DNA of 64,000 bases from Granulicella arctica (GCF_025685605.1 NZ_JAGTUT010000001.1:4030001-4094000); one strand, 5' to 3'; shown: positions 32,994 through 42,733, counted from the stretch's first letter. A program made the numbers and translations. The notes: generated from the sequence alone by a model not told the origin.

Positions 32994-35900
32994 TGAGTTT
33001 TATTGTCGATTTTGCGCTGAAGAACCGATGGCTGGTGCTCGCCCTTGCGGTGCTTCTATTTGGCTGGGGAATCATCTCGTTCCGCAATCTTCCCGTCGAA
33101 GCCTATCCGGACGTCGCGAACAACTACGTCCAGATCATTACGCAATGGCCGGGCAGGGCAGCGGAGGAGGTCGAGCAGCAGGTCACGATTCCGATCGAGA
33201 TCCAGATGAACGGCATCCCGCACATGTCGCATCTGCGGTCCACCTCGCTCGCCGGTCTGTCGAGCGTAACGATGGTCTTCGATGACGAATCGACCAACGA
33301 CTGGAACCGCGAGAAGGTGCTGGAGCGCGTCAACGGCGTCAACCTGCCAGCCGGACTGCAGCCGCAGATCGGCACGGACTGGAGCCCCGTCGGCCAGATC
33401 TACTGGTACACCCTCACCAGCACCAATCCCGCCTACGACAACATGGCGCTGAAGTCGCTCGAGGACTGGACCCTCGAAAAGCAATTCAAGTCCGTTACCG
33501 GCGTCGTCGACGTCTCGAGCTTTGGCGGCATCACGCGCGAGTACCAGGTCCGCATCGACCCCGACAAGCTCGTCTCCTACGGCCTCACCATCGCGCAGAT
33601 CGAGCAGGCCCTCACGGCGAATAACGTCAACGCCGGCGGCAGCTTTATCGAGGAAGGCCAGCAGGAGATCAACGTCCGTGCCGTAGGTCTCTTCACCAGC
33701 ATCGACGACATCGCCAACACGCTCGTCAAGACCGTCAACGGCACCGCAATTCGCATCAAGGACATTGCCACGGTCCAGCAGGGCTCGAAGATCCGCCTCG
33801 GGCAGATCGGCAAGGCCATCCGCCGCCAGGATGGCGTCATCGTCGATGATGGCGACGTCGTCGAAGGCATCGTGCTGCTGCAGAAGGGTGCCAACTCCGA
33901 CGAAGTTCTCGACGGCATCCACGCCAAGGTCGCCGAGCTGAACGGCACCCCCGCCGAGCCCGCGAAGGATGGTAAACCTGCCGTCGCCGCTGTACCCGGC
34001 CTTCTGCCGCCCGGCGTAAAGGTCGTTCCATTTCTCGACCGCGACGACCTCGTGCATCTCACGACGCACACCGTACTTCACAATCTCACCGAGGGCATCG
34101 TCCTCGTGATGATCATCCTCTTCCTCTTCCTCGGCAACGTGCGCGGCGCGATCATCGTCGCCATCACGATTCCGTTCTCGCTGCTCTTCGCCTCGATCTG
34201 TCTCGACCTGCGCCACATTCCCGCGAACCTGCTCTCGCTCGGCGCACTTGACTTCGGCATGGTCGTCGACGGCGCCGTCGTGATGGTCGAAAATATCGTC
34301 CGTCACATGAACCGCAAGGACAACGGCTCGCGCACCACCATCGAGATCGTCCAGGAGGCCGCGCACGAGGTCCAGCGCCCGGTCTTCTACGCCATCGGCA
34401 TCATCGTCACCGCGTACCTGCCCATCTTCACGCTGCAGCAGGTGGAAGGCAGACTCTTCCGCCCCATGGCGTGGACGGTAGCCTTCGCGCTGCTCGGTGC
34501 GCTCGTCTTCTCCATGTTCCTCGCGCCCGTACTCTCGAGCATCCTCTTCAAGAACGGTGCGAAAGAGTGGCATAACCCGGTCATGAACTTCCTGACCAAG
34601 CACTACCGCTCCGCCGCGCTCTGGGCCGTCGAGTCGCGCTGGATCGTCATCGGCGCGACCCTCGCGGGCCTTGCCGTTGCTGTGATCCTGACCGAGGGGG
34701 GCGCCATCGGTTCGGAGTTCCTGCCGCACCTCGATGAAGGCGCGGTCTGGGTTCGCGGAACCCTAGCACCCTCGACTGGTCCCACCGAGGGCATCCGCGT
34801 CATGAACGATGCGCGCCCCGTTCTCGCCTCCTTCCCCGAGGTCAAGGACGTGATCAGCCAGGTAGGCCGGCCCGACGACGGCGTCGACACCACCGGCTTC
34901 TTCGACACCGAATACTTCGTCGATCTCAAGCAGAAGAAGGACTGGCGGCCCATCTTCAACCAGAATAAGGAAGAGTTGATCGCCGCCATGGACCGCGAGT
35001 TGGAGAAGCGTCCCGGCGTTCTGTGGAACTTCTCCCAGCCCATCTCGGACAACATGGAAGAGGCGGTCAGCGGCGTGAAAGGTGAACTCGCCGTCAAGAT
35101 CTACGGCGACGACCTGAAGCTGCTCGAGCAGAAGGGCGACGAGATCGTCGGCGTGATGAGCAAGATCAAAGGCATCCAGGATCTCGGCCTCTTCCGCGTC
35201 ATCGGTCAGCCGAACCTGAACTTCATCGTCGACCGCCCCGCCGCCGCCCGCTACGGCATCAACGTCACCGACGTGCAGGATGCTGTAGAGACCGCAGTCG
35301 GCGGCAACGCGGTCACCAAGCTGCTGCAGGGTGAAGCTCGCTACGACGTCGTCGCCCGCTATCAGCAGAACTATCGCAACAGCGCCGAGGCCATCGAGAA
35401 TGTCCGCCTCGTCTCTCCCTCCGGCGAACGGGTCTCCCTCGCCCAGCTCACCAAGCCCACGGTCGTCGACGGAGCCTCAGAGATCTACCGCGAGGGTAAC
35501 TCGCGCTACGTCGCCATCAAGTACAGCGTTCGCGGACGAGACCTCGGCGGTGCCGTCGAAGAGGCGATCGCCAAGGTCACCGCGCAGGTGAAGCTGCCGC
35601 CCGGCTACAAGCTCGACTGGGCAGGCGAGTACGCCAGCCAGAAGCGCTCTGCCAAGCGCCTCGCCATCGTCGTGCCGATCACGATCATGCTCATCTTCTT
35701 TATTCTTTACATGATGTTCGGTTCGTTCAAATGGGCCATGCTCATCATGGCGAACATCGTCATCGCCCCGATCGGCGGAACGCTCGCCCTCTTCGTCACC
35801 CACACCAACTTCAGCGTCTCCTCGGGTGTGGGCTTCCTCGCGCTCTTCGGCGTCTCCGTCCAGACCGGCGTCATCATGCTCGAATACATCAACCAGATGC

Positions 35901-36178
35901 GCGTCCGCGGGCACTCCATCGAAGAATCCGCCGTCGAAGGCGCCGTCCTCCGCCTGCGTCCGATCATGATGACGATGCTCGTCGCAACCCTCGGCCTCCT
36001 GCCCGCCGCCACCTCCCACGGCATCGGCTCCGACTCGCAGCGGCCCTTCGCAGTCGTCATCGTCGGCGGCCTCATCTCCGACCTCATCATCAGCCTCTTC
36101 CTGCTCCCGACTCTCTACGTGTGGATGGCAGGACCGAGCGATGTCCTCCCGAAGCCCGAGATGGAGTTCGACGCGTAG
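32993..36178 (+). CDS. HME-family RND heavy-metal efflux pump, CzcA-like
   Basis: A 1061-residue inner-membrane proton-driven transporter with 12 predicted helices and two large periplasmic loops. The helix-4 signature DFGMVVDGAVVMVEN fits the DFGxxxDGAVxxVEN pattern associated with Co/Zn/Cd (HME1) pumps and not the Cu/Ag (HME4) pattern. Opening residues FALKNRWLVLALAVLLFGWG and EAYPDVANNYVQIITQWPGRAAEEVE are classic for CzcA/CusA. It is co-translated with the adaptor and TolC-family genes. The metal assignment rests only on the signature. No metalloregulator gene is adjacent. Confidence 0.93.
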   Translation: MSFIVDFALKNRWLVLALAVLLFGWGIISFRNLPVEAYPDVANNYVQIITQWPGRAAEEVEQQVTIPIEIQMNGIPHMSHLRSTSLAGLSSVTMVFDDESTNDWNREKVLERVNGVNLPAGLQPQIGTDWSPVGQIYWYTLTSTNPAYDNMALKSLEDWTLEKQFKSVTGVVDVSSFGGITREYQVRIDPDKLVSYGLTIAQIEQALTANNVNAGGSFIEEGQQEINVRAVGLFTSIDDIANTLVKTVNGTAIRIKDIATVQQGSKIRLGQIGKAIRRQDGVIVDDGDVVEGIVLLQKGANSDEVLDGIHAKVAELNGTPAEPAKDGKPAVAAVPGLLPPGVKVVPFLDRDDLVHLTTHTVLHNLTEGIVLVMIILFLFLGNVRGAIIVAITIPFSLLFASICLDLRHIPANLLSLGALDFGMVVDGAVVMVENIVRHMNRKDNGSRTTIEIVQEAAHEVQRPVFYAIGIIVTAYLPIFTLQQVEGRLFRPMAWTVAFALLGALVFSMFLAPVLSSILFKNGAKEWHNPVMNFLTKHYRSAALWAVESRWIVIGATLAGLAVAVILTEGGAIGSEFLPHLDEGAVWVRGTLAPSTGPTEGIRVMNDARPVLASFPEVKDVISQVGRPDDGVDTTGFFDTEYFVDLKQKKDWRPIFNQNKEELIAAMDRELEKRPGVLWNFSQPISDNMEEAVSGVKGELAVKIYGDDLKLLEQKGDEIVGVMSKIKGIQDLGLFRVIGQPNLNFIVDRPAAARYGINVTDVQDAVETAVGGNAVTKLLQGEARYDVVARYQQNYRNSAEAIENVRLVSPSGERVSLAQLTKPTVVDGASEIYREGNSRYVAIKYSVRGRDLGGAVEEAIAKVTAQVKLPPGYKLDWAGEYASQKRSAKRLAIVVPITIMLIFFILYMMFGSFKWAMLIMANIVIAPIGGTLALFVTHTNFSVSSGVGFLALFGVSVQTGVIMLEYINQMRVRGHSIEESAVEGAVLRLRPIMMTMLVATLGLLPAATSHGIGSDSQRPFAVVIVGGLISDLIISLFLLPTLYVWMAGPSDVLPKPEMEFDA

Positions 36179-36220
36179 CGCCCCGCGGCGGTTCGCGATG
36201 ATCCAGCTATCTTCCTTGCT

Positions 36221-36236
36221 ATGTATTCGGATACAT
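36221..36236. promoter_or_regulatory. palindromic operator candidate upstream of galKT
   Basis: ATGTATTCGGATACAT is a perfect palindrome with 6-bp arms, about 70 bases before the galK start. The TGTAT-n4-ATACA form is reminiscent of GntR-type operators. No regulator gene adjoins it. Confidence 0.4.
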
Positions 36237-36305
36237 TGATGGATGTCTACAGAGTTGGCGCGCACCTACAGGCGACCAGCCACAGTGATCATGAGGAGAA
36301 GTATC

Positions 36306-37475
36306 GTGGATGACGCTCGCATGCTCCGTGCACATCGGGAGCATTTTGGACAGGATGGTCGTGCAAGTTCGGCGCCGGGACGGGTCAACCTTATCGGCGA
36401 ACATACCGACTATACCGGCGGCCTCGTCATGCCCATGGCCATCGACTTTCAGACCGTGGCGGTCGTCAGCTCGCGGCAGGATGACCGTGCCGTCTTCTAC
36501 TCCACGAACTTTGACGAGGAGGTCAGCCTCGAGATCACCTCGCAGCAGCGTGCTCCAAAAGATCATTGGAGTGACTATCCCGCTGGCGTCCTGTGGTGTC
36601 TCGCGCAGGCGGGCATCAAGGTCGGCGGCTTCGACATGAGTCTTGAGGGCGACGTGCCGCTTGGTGCCGGACTAAGCTCCTCCGCTTCGGTCGAGGTGGC
36701 AACCGCCATGGCGCTTCTGCGACACGCCGGGGCGACCCTCCCGCTCGAAGAGATCGCTACCCTCTGCCGCCGTGCCGAGAATGAATACGTCGGCGCTAAG
36801 AGCGGCATCATGGACCAGTTCGTCGTTACCGGCGGCCAGGCTGAGCGCGCCATGCTGCTCGATTGCCGTTCGCTCGCCTACGAACTTTTGCCGCTCCCCC
36901 CATCGGTCAAGATCGTCATCTGCAACTCGATGGTCAAGCATGCCGTCGCTACAGGGGAGTACGGCGACCGTCGCGACGAGGTGGAGTCCGGTCAGGCCGT
37001 TATCGTGCGCGAGCGCCCCGGGGTGACCATGCTGCGCGATGCCACCATCGACGACCTGAACGCCTGTCGCTCGCTCATGACCGAGGCAAGCTTTCTGCGC
37101 TGCCGTCACATCATCACCGAGAACTCGCGCGTGCTCGAAGCCCGCGAGGCCCTGCTACAAGGGAACATGGCTGCGTTTGGCCAGTTGATGGCCCAGGCCC
37201 ACGCCAGCTTCCGCGACGACTTTGGAGCGAGCTGCGCCGAGGTCGACACCCTCGTTGAAATTGCGGTCCGCCAGCCCGAGTGCTTCGGCGCACGCATCAC
37301 CGGTGGCGGCTTCGGCGGCTGTACCGTCAACGTCGTCCGCGCTGCCGACGTAGGGCGCTTCGTCGAAACCGTCCGCCGCGAGTACGCCGCCGCAACAGAC
37401 ATCACCGCCGACTGCTTTGTCTCAAAAGCCTGCGACGGTGCCATCGCGCTGCTGGCACATGAGGCCGCACAATGA
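36306..37475 (+). CDS. galK: galactokinase
   Basis: A 389-residue GHMP kinase that phosphorylates galactose at C1 in the Leloir pathway. The galactokinase signature GRVNLIGEHTDYTGG begins near residue 22, the ATP loop is PLGAGLSSSASVEV, and the third motif is ITGGGFGGCTV. GTG at 36306 is preceded by GAGGAG at a 6-base gap; ATG at 36291 is possible. It overlaps galT by 4 bases (ATGA). A 16-bp palindrome upstream could bind a regulator. Confidence 0.94.
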   Translation: MDDARMLRAHREHFGQDGRASSAPGRVNLIGEHTDYTGGLVMPMAIDFQTVAVVSSRQDDRAVFYSTNFDEEVSLEITSQQRAPKDHWSDYPAGVLWCLAQAGIKVGGFDMSLEGDVPLGAGLSSSASVEVATAMALLRHAGATLPLEEIATLCRRAENEYVGAKSGIMDQFVVTGGQAERAMLLDCRSLAYELLPLPPSVKIVICNSMVKHAVATGEYGDRRDEVESGQAVIVRERPGVTMLRDATIDDLNACRSLMTEASFLRCRHIITENSRVLEAREALLQGNMAAFGQLMAQAHASFRDDFGASCAEVDTLVEIAVRQPECFGARITGGGFGGCTVNVVRAADVGRFVETVRREYAAATDITADCFVSKACDGAIALLAHEAAQ

Positions 37476-38527
37476 ATTCACCCGCACTTCAGAATCCATT
37501 AGCCCAGCAGAATCCCCATCGCCGCTACAACCCGCTCAAGCAGGAGTGGGTCCTCGTCTCCCCGAATCGTACGCAGCGCCCGTGGCAGGGACAGACCGAA
37601 GATGCAGCCGCACCCGCCGGTCTGCAGTACGATCCGACCTGCTATCTCTGTCCCGGCAACATGCGGGCGGGTGGCGCGCGCACGGACGTGTACACCAGCA
37701 CCTACGTCTTCGAGAACGATTACGCCGCGCTTAAGCTCGACGCGCCGCAGTTCCATGACGATGCCAACGGCAAAGGACTCCTGATCGCCGAGGGTGAGAG
37801 CGGCGTCTGCCGGGTCATCTGCTTCTCGCCGCGCCACGACCTTACGCTGGCGAAGATGTCCGTGGCGGAGATCCGCGCCGTCGTCGATGTATGGGCGACG
37901 CAGTACGCAGAACTCGGTGCACGCGACGACATCCACTACGTCCAGGTCTTCGAGAATCGTGGCGCGATGATGGGCGCAAGCAACCCGCATCCGCACGGCC
38001 AGATCTGGGCCAGCCGTTCGATCCCCAACGAGATCGCCGCCGAACTCGCCGGGCAGAAGGCCTACCTCGCGCAACACGGAACCAACCTCCTCGTGGCCTA
38101 TGCCGAGATGGAACTTGCCGCGGGCGAGCGCATCGTTGCGCAGAATGACAGCTTCCTTGCCGTGGTCCCGTTCTGGGCTGTCTGGCCGTTTGAGGTGATG
38201 GTTTTACCGAAGCGACACCTCGTGGACGTTGCCTCTTTCACGGACGCGGAGCGCACCGACTTCGCCGCAATCCTGCGCGACGTCACCTCCACCTACGACC
38301 AGGTCTTCCAGACCTCGTTCCCTTATTCGATGGGCCTTCATCCACAGCCGTTCGACGGGCAGGATCATCCGGAGTGGCAGTTCCACGCGCATTTCTACCC
38401 ACCGCTCCTCCGATCTGCCAGCATTCGAAAGTTCATGGTCGGCTACGAACTGCTCGGTTCGCCTCAGCGGGATATTACGCCCGAAAGCGCGGCGGAGACC
38501 CTGCGGCAGGCTGCAACCCGGCGATAG
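37472..38527 (+). CDS. galT: galactose-1-phosphate uridylyltransferase
   Basis: A 351-residue HIT-superfamily enzyme transferring UMP from UDP-glucose to galactose-1-P. The active site is NPHPHGQIW, with the nucleophilic His in HPHG. The N-terminal metal-binding CYLCPGNMRAGG and C-terminal FYPPLLRSASIRKFMVGYE match the GalT family. Start codon overlaps galK stop, so the two are co-translated. No galE or galM is adjacent. Confidence 0.95.
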   Translation: MNSPALQNPLAQQNPHRRYNPLKQEWVLVSPNRTQRPWQGQTEDAAAPAGLQYDPTCYLCPGNMRAGGARTDVYTSTYVFENDYAALKLDAPQFHDDANGKGLLIAEGESGVCRVICFSPRHDLTLAKMSVAEIRAVVDVWATQYAELGARDDIHYVQVFENRGAMMGASNPHPHGQIWASRSIPNEIAAELAGQKAYLAQHGTNLLVAYAEMELAAGERIVAQNDSFLAVVPFWAVWPFEVMVLPKRHLVDVASFTDAERTDFAAILRDVTSTYDQVFQTSFPYSMGLHPQPFDGQDHPEWQFHAHFYPPLLRSASIRKFMVGYELLGSPQRDITPESAAETLRQAATRR

Positions 38528-38614
38528 CCTGTGCTGTACAGGCTTGGTGGCTATGCCGTAAGCTTGCGCCAAGCCTTCAACCTACCTGTCTGTCTCCGGG
38601 AGCTTTGCCCCTCT

Positions 38615-40747
38615 ATGTGTATGCCTTGCCTTTCCGTTCGAAGCCTCCTGATCTTTTCCATCCTCGCCTCGCCACTTGCCTCAGGCTTTGCTCAGTCGAT
38701 GGTCGAGCAGCCTGACAAATACCAGTGGCTCGAAGACGTCTCCGGCGAAAAGTCGACGGCCTGGGTGAAGGCTGAGAACGACCGCTCGGCAAAGGTTCTG
38801 GAGGCGGACCCACGCTATGCCGGGCTGGAAGCGACCGCGCTCAAGGTGCTCGAATCGCCCGATCGCCTTGCCATGCCCGCGTTCCGTGAGGGCATGATCT
38901 ACAACACCTGGCAGGATGCGCAGCATGTACGCGGTATTCTGCGGCGGACGACGCTTGAAGACTACAAGGCTGCGCAGCCGCACTGGCAGACGGTGATTGA
39001 CTACGATGCTCTCGCCAAGATCGACAATGAAAAGTGGGTGCAGCGCGGCTTGAACTGCCTCTATCCCGGCGCAGGGCTTTGCATGGCAGGGCTTTCAGCC
39101 GGTGGTGAGGACGCGGACACATTGCGTGAGTTCGATCTCAAAGCCGGAGCGACCGGCGGCTTTGTGCAGGGTGGTTTTGTGCTGCCGAAGTCCAAGCAGA
39201 GTGTCACGTGGGTCGACAAGGACACGCTGCTGGTAGCGCGCGACTGGGGTGCAGGCTCGATGACGAAGTCGGGCTATCCCTTCGTCGTCAAGCTCTGGAG
39301 GCGTGGTCAGCCGATCGACCAGGCGAAAGAGGTCTATCGCGGTACCGAGGCCGACGTGAGCGCCGGGGCCGAGTCGCTCCATGACGCGCAGGGCGATTCG
39401 CTGATCCTGATGCGGCGCGGCATCAACTTCTTCGAGAACGAGATCTCACTGTGGACGCCCGACGGTGTGAAGCGGCTTGGCCTGCCGGGTAAGGTCGAGA
39501 TCAACGACGTGCTGAGTGGACGGCTGATCGTCACGCTGAACGAGAATTGGAAGCCGGAGGGCGGAAGCACCACCTTCGCGCAGGGCTCTGTGTTGTCGAT
39601 GGAGTTGGCTGCGGTGAAGAAGGACCCGCTCCACCTGAAGCCTGTCGTGATCTTCCAACCAACAGCGCAGGAGTTCGCGCAGGAGGTGACGACGACGAAG
39701 GGTCGGCTCATCCTGACGACGCTTGAGCATGTGCAGGGGCGAGCATACGTCTACTCCGTCGATGGTGCGGGATGGACGCGGACGAAGCTGGCGGTTCCCG
39801 ATAATGTGAGTGTCGATATCGGAACGGCAGACACTTCGGATGACAAGTTCTTCCTGCGGCTGTCGGGATTCCTTACGCCTTCGTCGCTGGTGCTTGGCGA
39901 CGGCGCGAACGCTTCGCTAACGCAGATCAAGACGCTGCCGCCGCAGTTCGATGCGTCGAACGTGACCGTCGAGCAGTTCGAGGCGACCTCAAAGGATGGG
40001 ACGAAGGTGCCCTACTTCCTCGTCCACAAGAAGGATCTCAAGCTCGACGGATCGAACCCGACGCTGATGGGTGCGTATGGCGGATTCCAGGTTTCGGAGA
40101 CGCCGCAGTACTCCGGCATCATTGGCAACCTATGGCTGGCTCGCGGTGGCGTGTATGTGCTGGCGAACATTCGTGGCGGCGGCGAGTTTGGCCCGGCCTG
40201 GCACGAGGCTGGATTGAAGACGCATCGCCAACGCATCTACGACGACTTCGCGTCGGTCGCGCAGGATCTGGTGACGCGCAAGATCACGACGCCGCGCCGC
40301 ATGGGCATCGTCGGCGGCTCGAACGGTGGGCTGCTGATGGGCGTCGAGTTTACGCAGCACCCCGAGATGTGGAATGCCGTTGTGATCCAGGTGCCGCTGC
40401 TCGATATGCTCCGCTTCGAGCAGATTGCTGCGGGAGCCTCGTGGGTCGGCGAGTATGGGACGGTGACCATCCCCGAAGAGCGAAAGTTCCTCGCGTCGAT
40501 CTCGCCGTATAACCAGCTACAGCCCAACGTGAACTACCCTGAACCGCTCATCTTTACGACGACCAAGGACGATCGCGTCGGCCCCGTCCACGCGCGGAAG
40601 TTTGCGGCGCGGCTGGAGGAGTTCCACAAGCCATTCTTCTATGACGAGATCGTGGAAGGCGGACATGGTGCCGGTGCGAACCTGAAGGAGCAGGCAGCGA
40701 CGTGGGCTACGCAGTACACGTATCTGACGCGGAAGCTGATGGACTGA
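38615..40747 (+). CDS. prolyl oligopeptidase family serine peptidase, exported
   Basis: A protein of about 710 residues with a Sec signal peptide (SVRSLLIFSILASPLASGFAQS), hence periplasmic or secreted. It has an N-terminal beta-propeller (about 30-420) and a C-terminal alpha/beta hydrolase with nucleophile in GSNGGLLMG, acid in TKDDRVGPVHARK and His in EGGHGAG. It resembles S9A peptidases that cleave short proline-containing peptides. The ATG at 38615 is chosen because it begins the signal peptide; a second ATG lies two codons on. It follows galT by 87 bases and ends 4 bases before a convergent gene. Confidence 0.88.
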   Translation: MCMPCLSVRSLLIFSILASPLASGFAQSMVEQPDKYQWLEDVSGEKSTAWVKAENDRSAKVLEADPRYAGLEATALKVLESPDRLAMPAFREGMIYNTWQDAQHVRGILRRTTLEDYKAAQPHWQTVIDYDALAKIDNEKWVQRGLNCLYPGAGLCMAGLSAGGEDADTLREFDLKAGATGGFVQGGFVLPKSKQSVTWVDKDTLLVARDWGAGSMTKSGYPFVVKLWRRGQPIDQAKEVYRGTEADVSAGAESLHDAQGDSLILMRRGINFFENEISLWTPDGVKRLGLPGKVEINDVLSGRLIVTLNENWKPEGGSTTFAQGSVLSMELAAVKKDPLHLKPVVIFQPTAQEFAQEVTTTKGRLILTTLEHVQGRAYVYSVDGAGWTRTKLAVPDNVSVDIGTADTSDDKFFLRLSGFLTPSSLVLGDGANASLTQIKTLPPQFDASNVTVEQFEATSKDGTKVPYFLVHKKDLKLDGSNPTLMGAYGGFQVSETPQYSGIIGNLWLARGGVYVLANIRGGGEFGPAWHEAGLKTHRQRIYDDFASVAQDLVTRKITTPRRMGIVGGSNGGLLMGVEFTQHPEMWNAVVIQVPLLDMLRFEQIAAGASWVGEYGTVTIPEERKFLASISPYNQLQPNVNYPEPLIFTTTKDDRVGPVHARKFAARLEEFHKPFFYDEIVEGGHGAGANLKEQAATWATQYTYLTRKLMD

Positions 40748-40751
40748 CCAC

Positions 40752-42005
40752 TTAGGACTCCATCGGATCGGGGCCTCGCGTCGGTTTTGCAGGTGGAGAC
40801 AGCTTGACGGAGTTGCCGGTTTTGGCTGACTTGTAGATGGCGTCGGTGATGCGCTGGTCCTGCAGACCTTCTTCGCCGGGGGTGTGGGGCTGAAGGTTTT
40901 GCTGGACGCAGACGCTCATGTGATCCATCTCCTGCGCGAACTGGTCGACGGATTCGATCATGGGCTCGATGGTGACGTTCTGCGCGTCTTCGAGCTTTGC
41001 GGTACGGAGCTTCAGGCCGCTGTAGCCAAAGGCCGGGTTCAGTTCGGCCCATGCCTTTTCGCCTTCCATGCGCAGGAACTGAGAGCGGTGCGCGCCGTAG
41101 CCGGTACTGCATGAGGCGATGAGGCCGCTTGGAAACTTGAGGGTGAAGGAGCAGGTCTCTTCGACCTCGGTGAAGCGGGGATCGTCCTTTGGCTGATAGG
41201 TGGTGCCCCAGACCTCGGTCGGCTCTTCGCCTGAGATGAAGCGTGCGGCGTTGAGGCAGTAGACGCCAACGTCGGGGAGGCAGCCGCCGCCAGCGAGCGC
41301 GAGCTTCTGACGCCACTGGCCGGGGTCACCCTGGTTCTGGGCGTTGGTGGCTACGAAGCTCTTCAGCGCGCCGAGCTTACCCTCCTTCACCATCTTCACA
41401 ATGGCGCGGTTCATCGGCTCGTACTGCTGCCGGTAGGCGATCATCAGCTTGACGTTCGCCTGGTTACAGGCAGAGATCATGCGCTCGCAGTCGCGTACAT
41501 TGGTCGACATCGGCTTCTCGCAGAGGATGTGTTTGCCTGCCTTCGCGCCGCGCACCACAAAGTCGGCGTGCATGCTGTTCGGCAGCACGATGTAGATGAC
41601 CTGGACCTCGGGATTCTTCGCGAGTTCATCGTAGCTTTCGTAGCTGTAGATGGAAGCCTCCTTGATGCCGTACTGCGCGGCGATCCTGGTAGCTTTGACC
41701 TTGTCGCCGCTGACGAGGGCGACTGCTTTGGAATACTTGCTGGCGCCAAAGGCTGGCAGGATCTCCTTGAGGGCGAGATCGCCGAGGCCGACGATGGCGT
41801 AGCCGACACGCTGCGAGTACGGCTCCGTAGGGCTGGGTGACTTCTCGGGGCCTTCGGTCGGGACGTTGTGGAGCGGCGGAAGCTGGACCGCATCCTGCGC
41901 GTTGGGCTTCTGCCGGGCTGGGTTTCCCTGACCAGGGAGCGCGCCGGTGGCGAGGGTGGCGGAGGCAATCTTCAGGAAGCTGCGGCGAGTTTGAGCGGTG
42001 GCCAT
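40752..42005 (-). CDS. Tat-exported Gfo/Idh/MocA family oxidoreductase
   Basis: A 417-residue protein with a Tat signal (AQTRRSFLKIASATLATGALPG). It has the Gfo/Idh/MocA Rossmann domain (VGYAIVGLGDLALKEILPAF), HILCEKPMS with the catalytic-type lysine, and the C-terminal beta-sheet domain with GGGCLPDVGVYCLN. It resembles periplasmic glucose-fructose oxidoreductase, which carries tightly bound NADP and is exported folded. Substrate unknown. Its end nearly touches the peptidase gene end. Confidence 0.9.
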   Translation of the reverse strand: MATAQTRRSFLKIASATLATGALPGQGNPARQKPNAQDAVQLPPLHNVPTEGPEKSPSPTEPYSQRVGYAIVGLGDLALKEILPAFGASKYSKAVALVSGDKVKATRIAAQYGIKEASIYSYESYDELAKNPEVQVIYIVLPNSMHADFVVRGAKAGKHILCEKPMSTNVRDCERMISACNQANVKLMIAYRQQYEPMNRAIVKMVKEGKLGALKSFVATNAQNQGDPGQWRQKLALAGGGCLPDVGVYCLNAARFISGEEPTEVWGTTYQPKDDPRFTEVEETCSFTLKFPSGLIASCSTGYGAHRSQFLRMEGEKAWAELNPAFGYSGLKLRTAKLEDAQNVTIEPMIESVDQFAQEMDHMSVCVQQNLQPHTPGEEGLQDQRITDAIYKSAKTGNSVKLSPPAKPTRGPDPMES

Positions 42006-42111
42006 TTCGCTTCGGATGCCCTCCCGATTTGCGTAGATGCCCTCTGGATTCGGGCGCAGCTCTCCCCTTGTAGTGTGGCGAAGCTTTTGAAGTAAGGGAT
42101 GTCGTCAGGCT

Positions 42112-42615
42112 TTAGCGGCTGGCCCTCCGGATCGCGTCCATCCTCTCGCGTGTGGAGCGCGGGAGACGGTCGTTCGGGTGGTACTGCGGTGTGAGGCTTC
42201 GGTGCGCAGGCGTCAGGATCGAAACTTCAGCGCTGGGCGCTGGTCTCTCCTCTACGGGTGCGGGGAGGGCGGGAACCGGCAAAGGCAGGTTCCCTTCGGG
42301 AATGACAACCAGAAGGGCAGAGGCTTTGGCTTCCTTCGCCTCTTTCTCGCAGGCTGCGATGAGCCGCGTGGCGAGGCTCATGCTGCGCAGCAGGAGGTTG
42401 GCGCGCTTCGTGTCGAGCTGGTTCAGTCCCATGGCTACGGCAACCTGGCTCAGCGCCAGCAGGATCGACGAGCGACTGGTGAAGGGCGGCAGGCTGAGGA
42501 CAAAGTTCGTCTGCGCCGCCTCGCGGTCGTGGTGGAAGCAGAGCGGCTGGCCGGAGAGAGCAGGGGACTGGCAGGTCTTGCCGGTAGGCATCAGGTGCTG
42601 GCAGAGAGGCGTCAT
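42112..42615 (-). CDS. hypothetical protein with N-terminal Cys/His motif
   Basis: A 167-residue protein. The N-terminus MTPLCQHLMPTGKTCQSPALS and the following GQPLCFHHDRE give a C-x(9)-C-x(9)-C-x-H-H-like arrangement that may bind a metal. A helical middle follows (LALSQVAVAMGLNQLDTKRANLLLRSMSLATRLIAACEKEAKE). The C-terminal third is proline-rich and low complexity, and part of it (PEGNLPLP) is encoded by a dispersed intergenic-type repeat. AAGGAG lies 6 bases before the ATG at 42615, so the longer frame to 42672 is not needed. Function unknown. Confidence 0.65.
   Translation of the reverse strand: MTPLCQHLMPTGKTCQSPALSGQPLCFHHDREAAQTNFVLSLPPFTSRSSILLALSQVAVAMGLNQLDTKRANLLLRSMSLATRLIAACEKEAKEAKASALLVVIPEGNLPLPVPALPAPVEERPAPSAEVSILTPAHRSLTPQYHPNDRLPRSTRERMDAIRRASR
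42286..42318 (+). repeat. dispersed repeat, module 3 inside a coding sequence
   Basis: GGTTCCCTTCGGGAATGACA and following AGAAGGGCAG match copies at 51712, 53115 and, inverted, 23945. This copy is read through in frame by the minus-strand gene at 42112-42615. Confidence 0.7.
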
Positions 42616-42733
42616 GGGAGGCTCCTTAAATGAAGACGGGATGCTCGATCGTGACGCTCGAAAACACGTCAAAATCTTGCATCCGCTGGGTTTAGGTGGC
42701 GTTGTATGCTGCTTTGCGTGCTGCTTAACGAGG

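Noticed and set aside
33056..34729. 557-codon minus-strand open frame
   Set aside because: Antisense to the RND pump, composed mainly of Asp, Arg and Val repeats.
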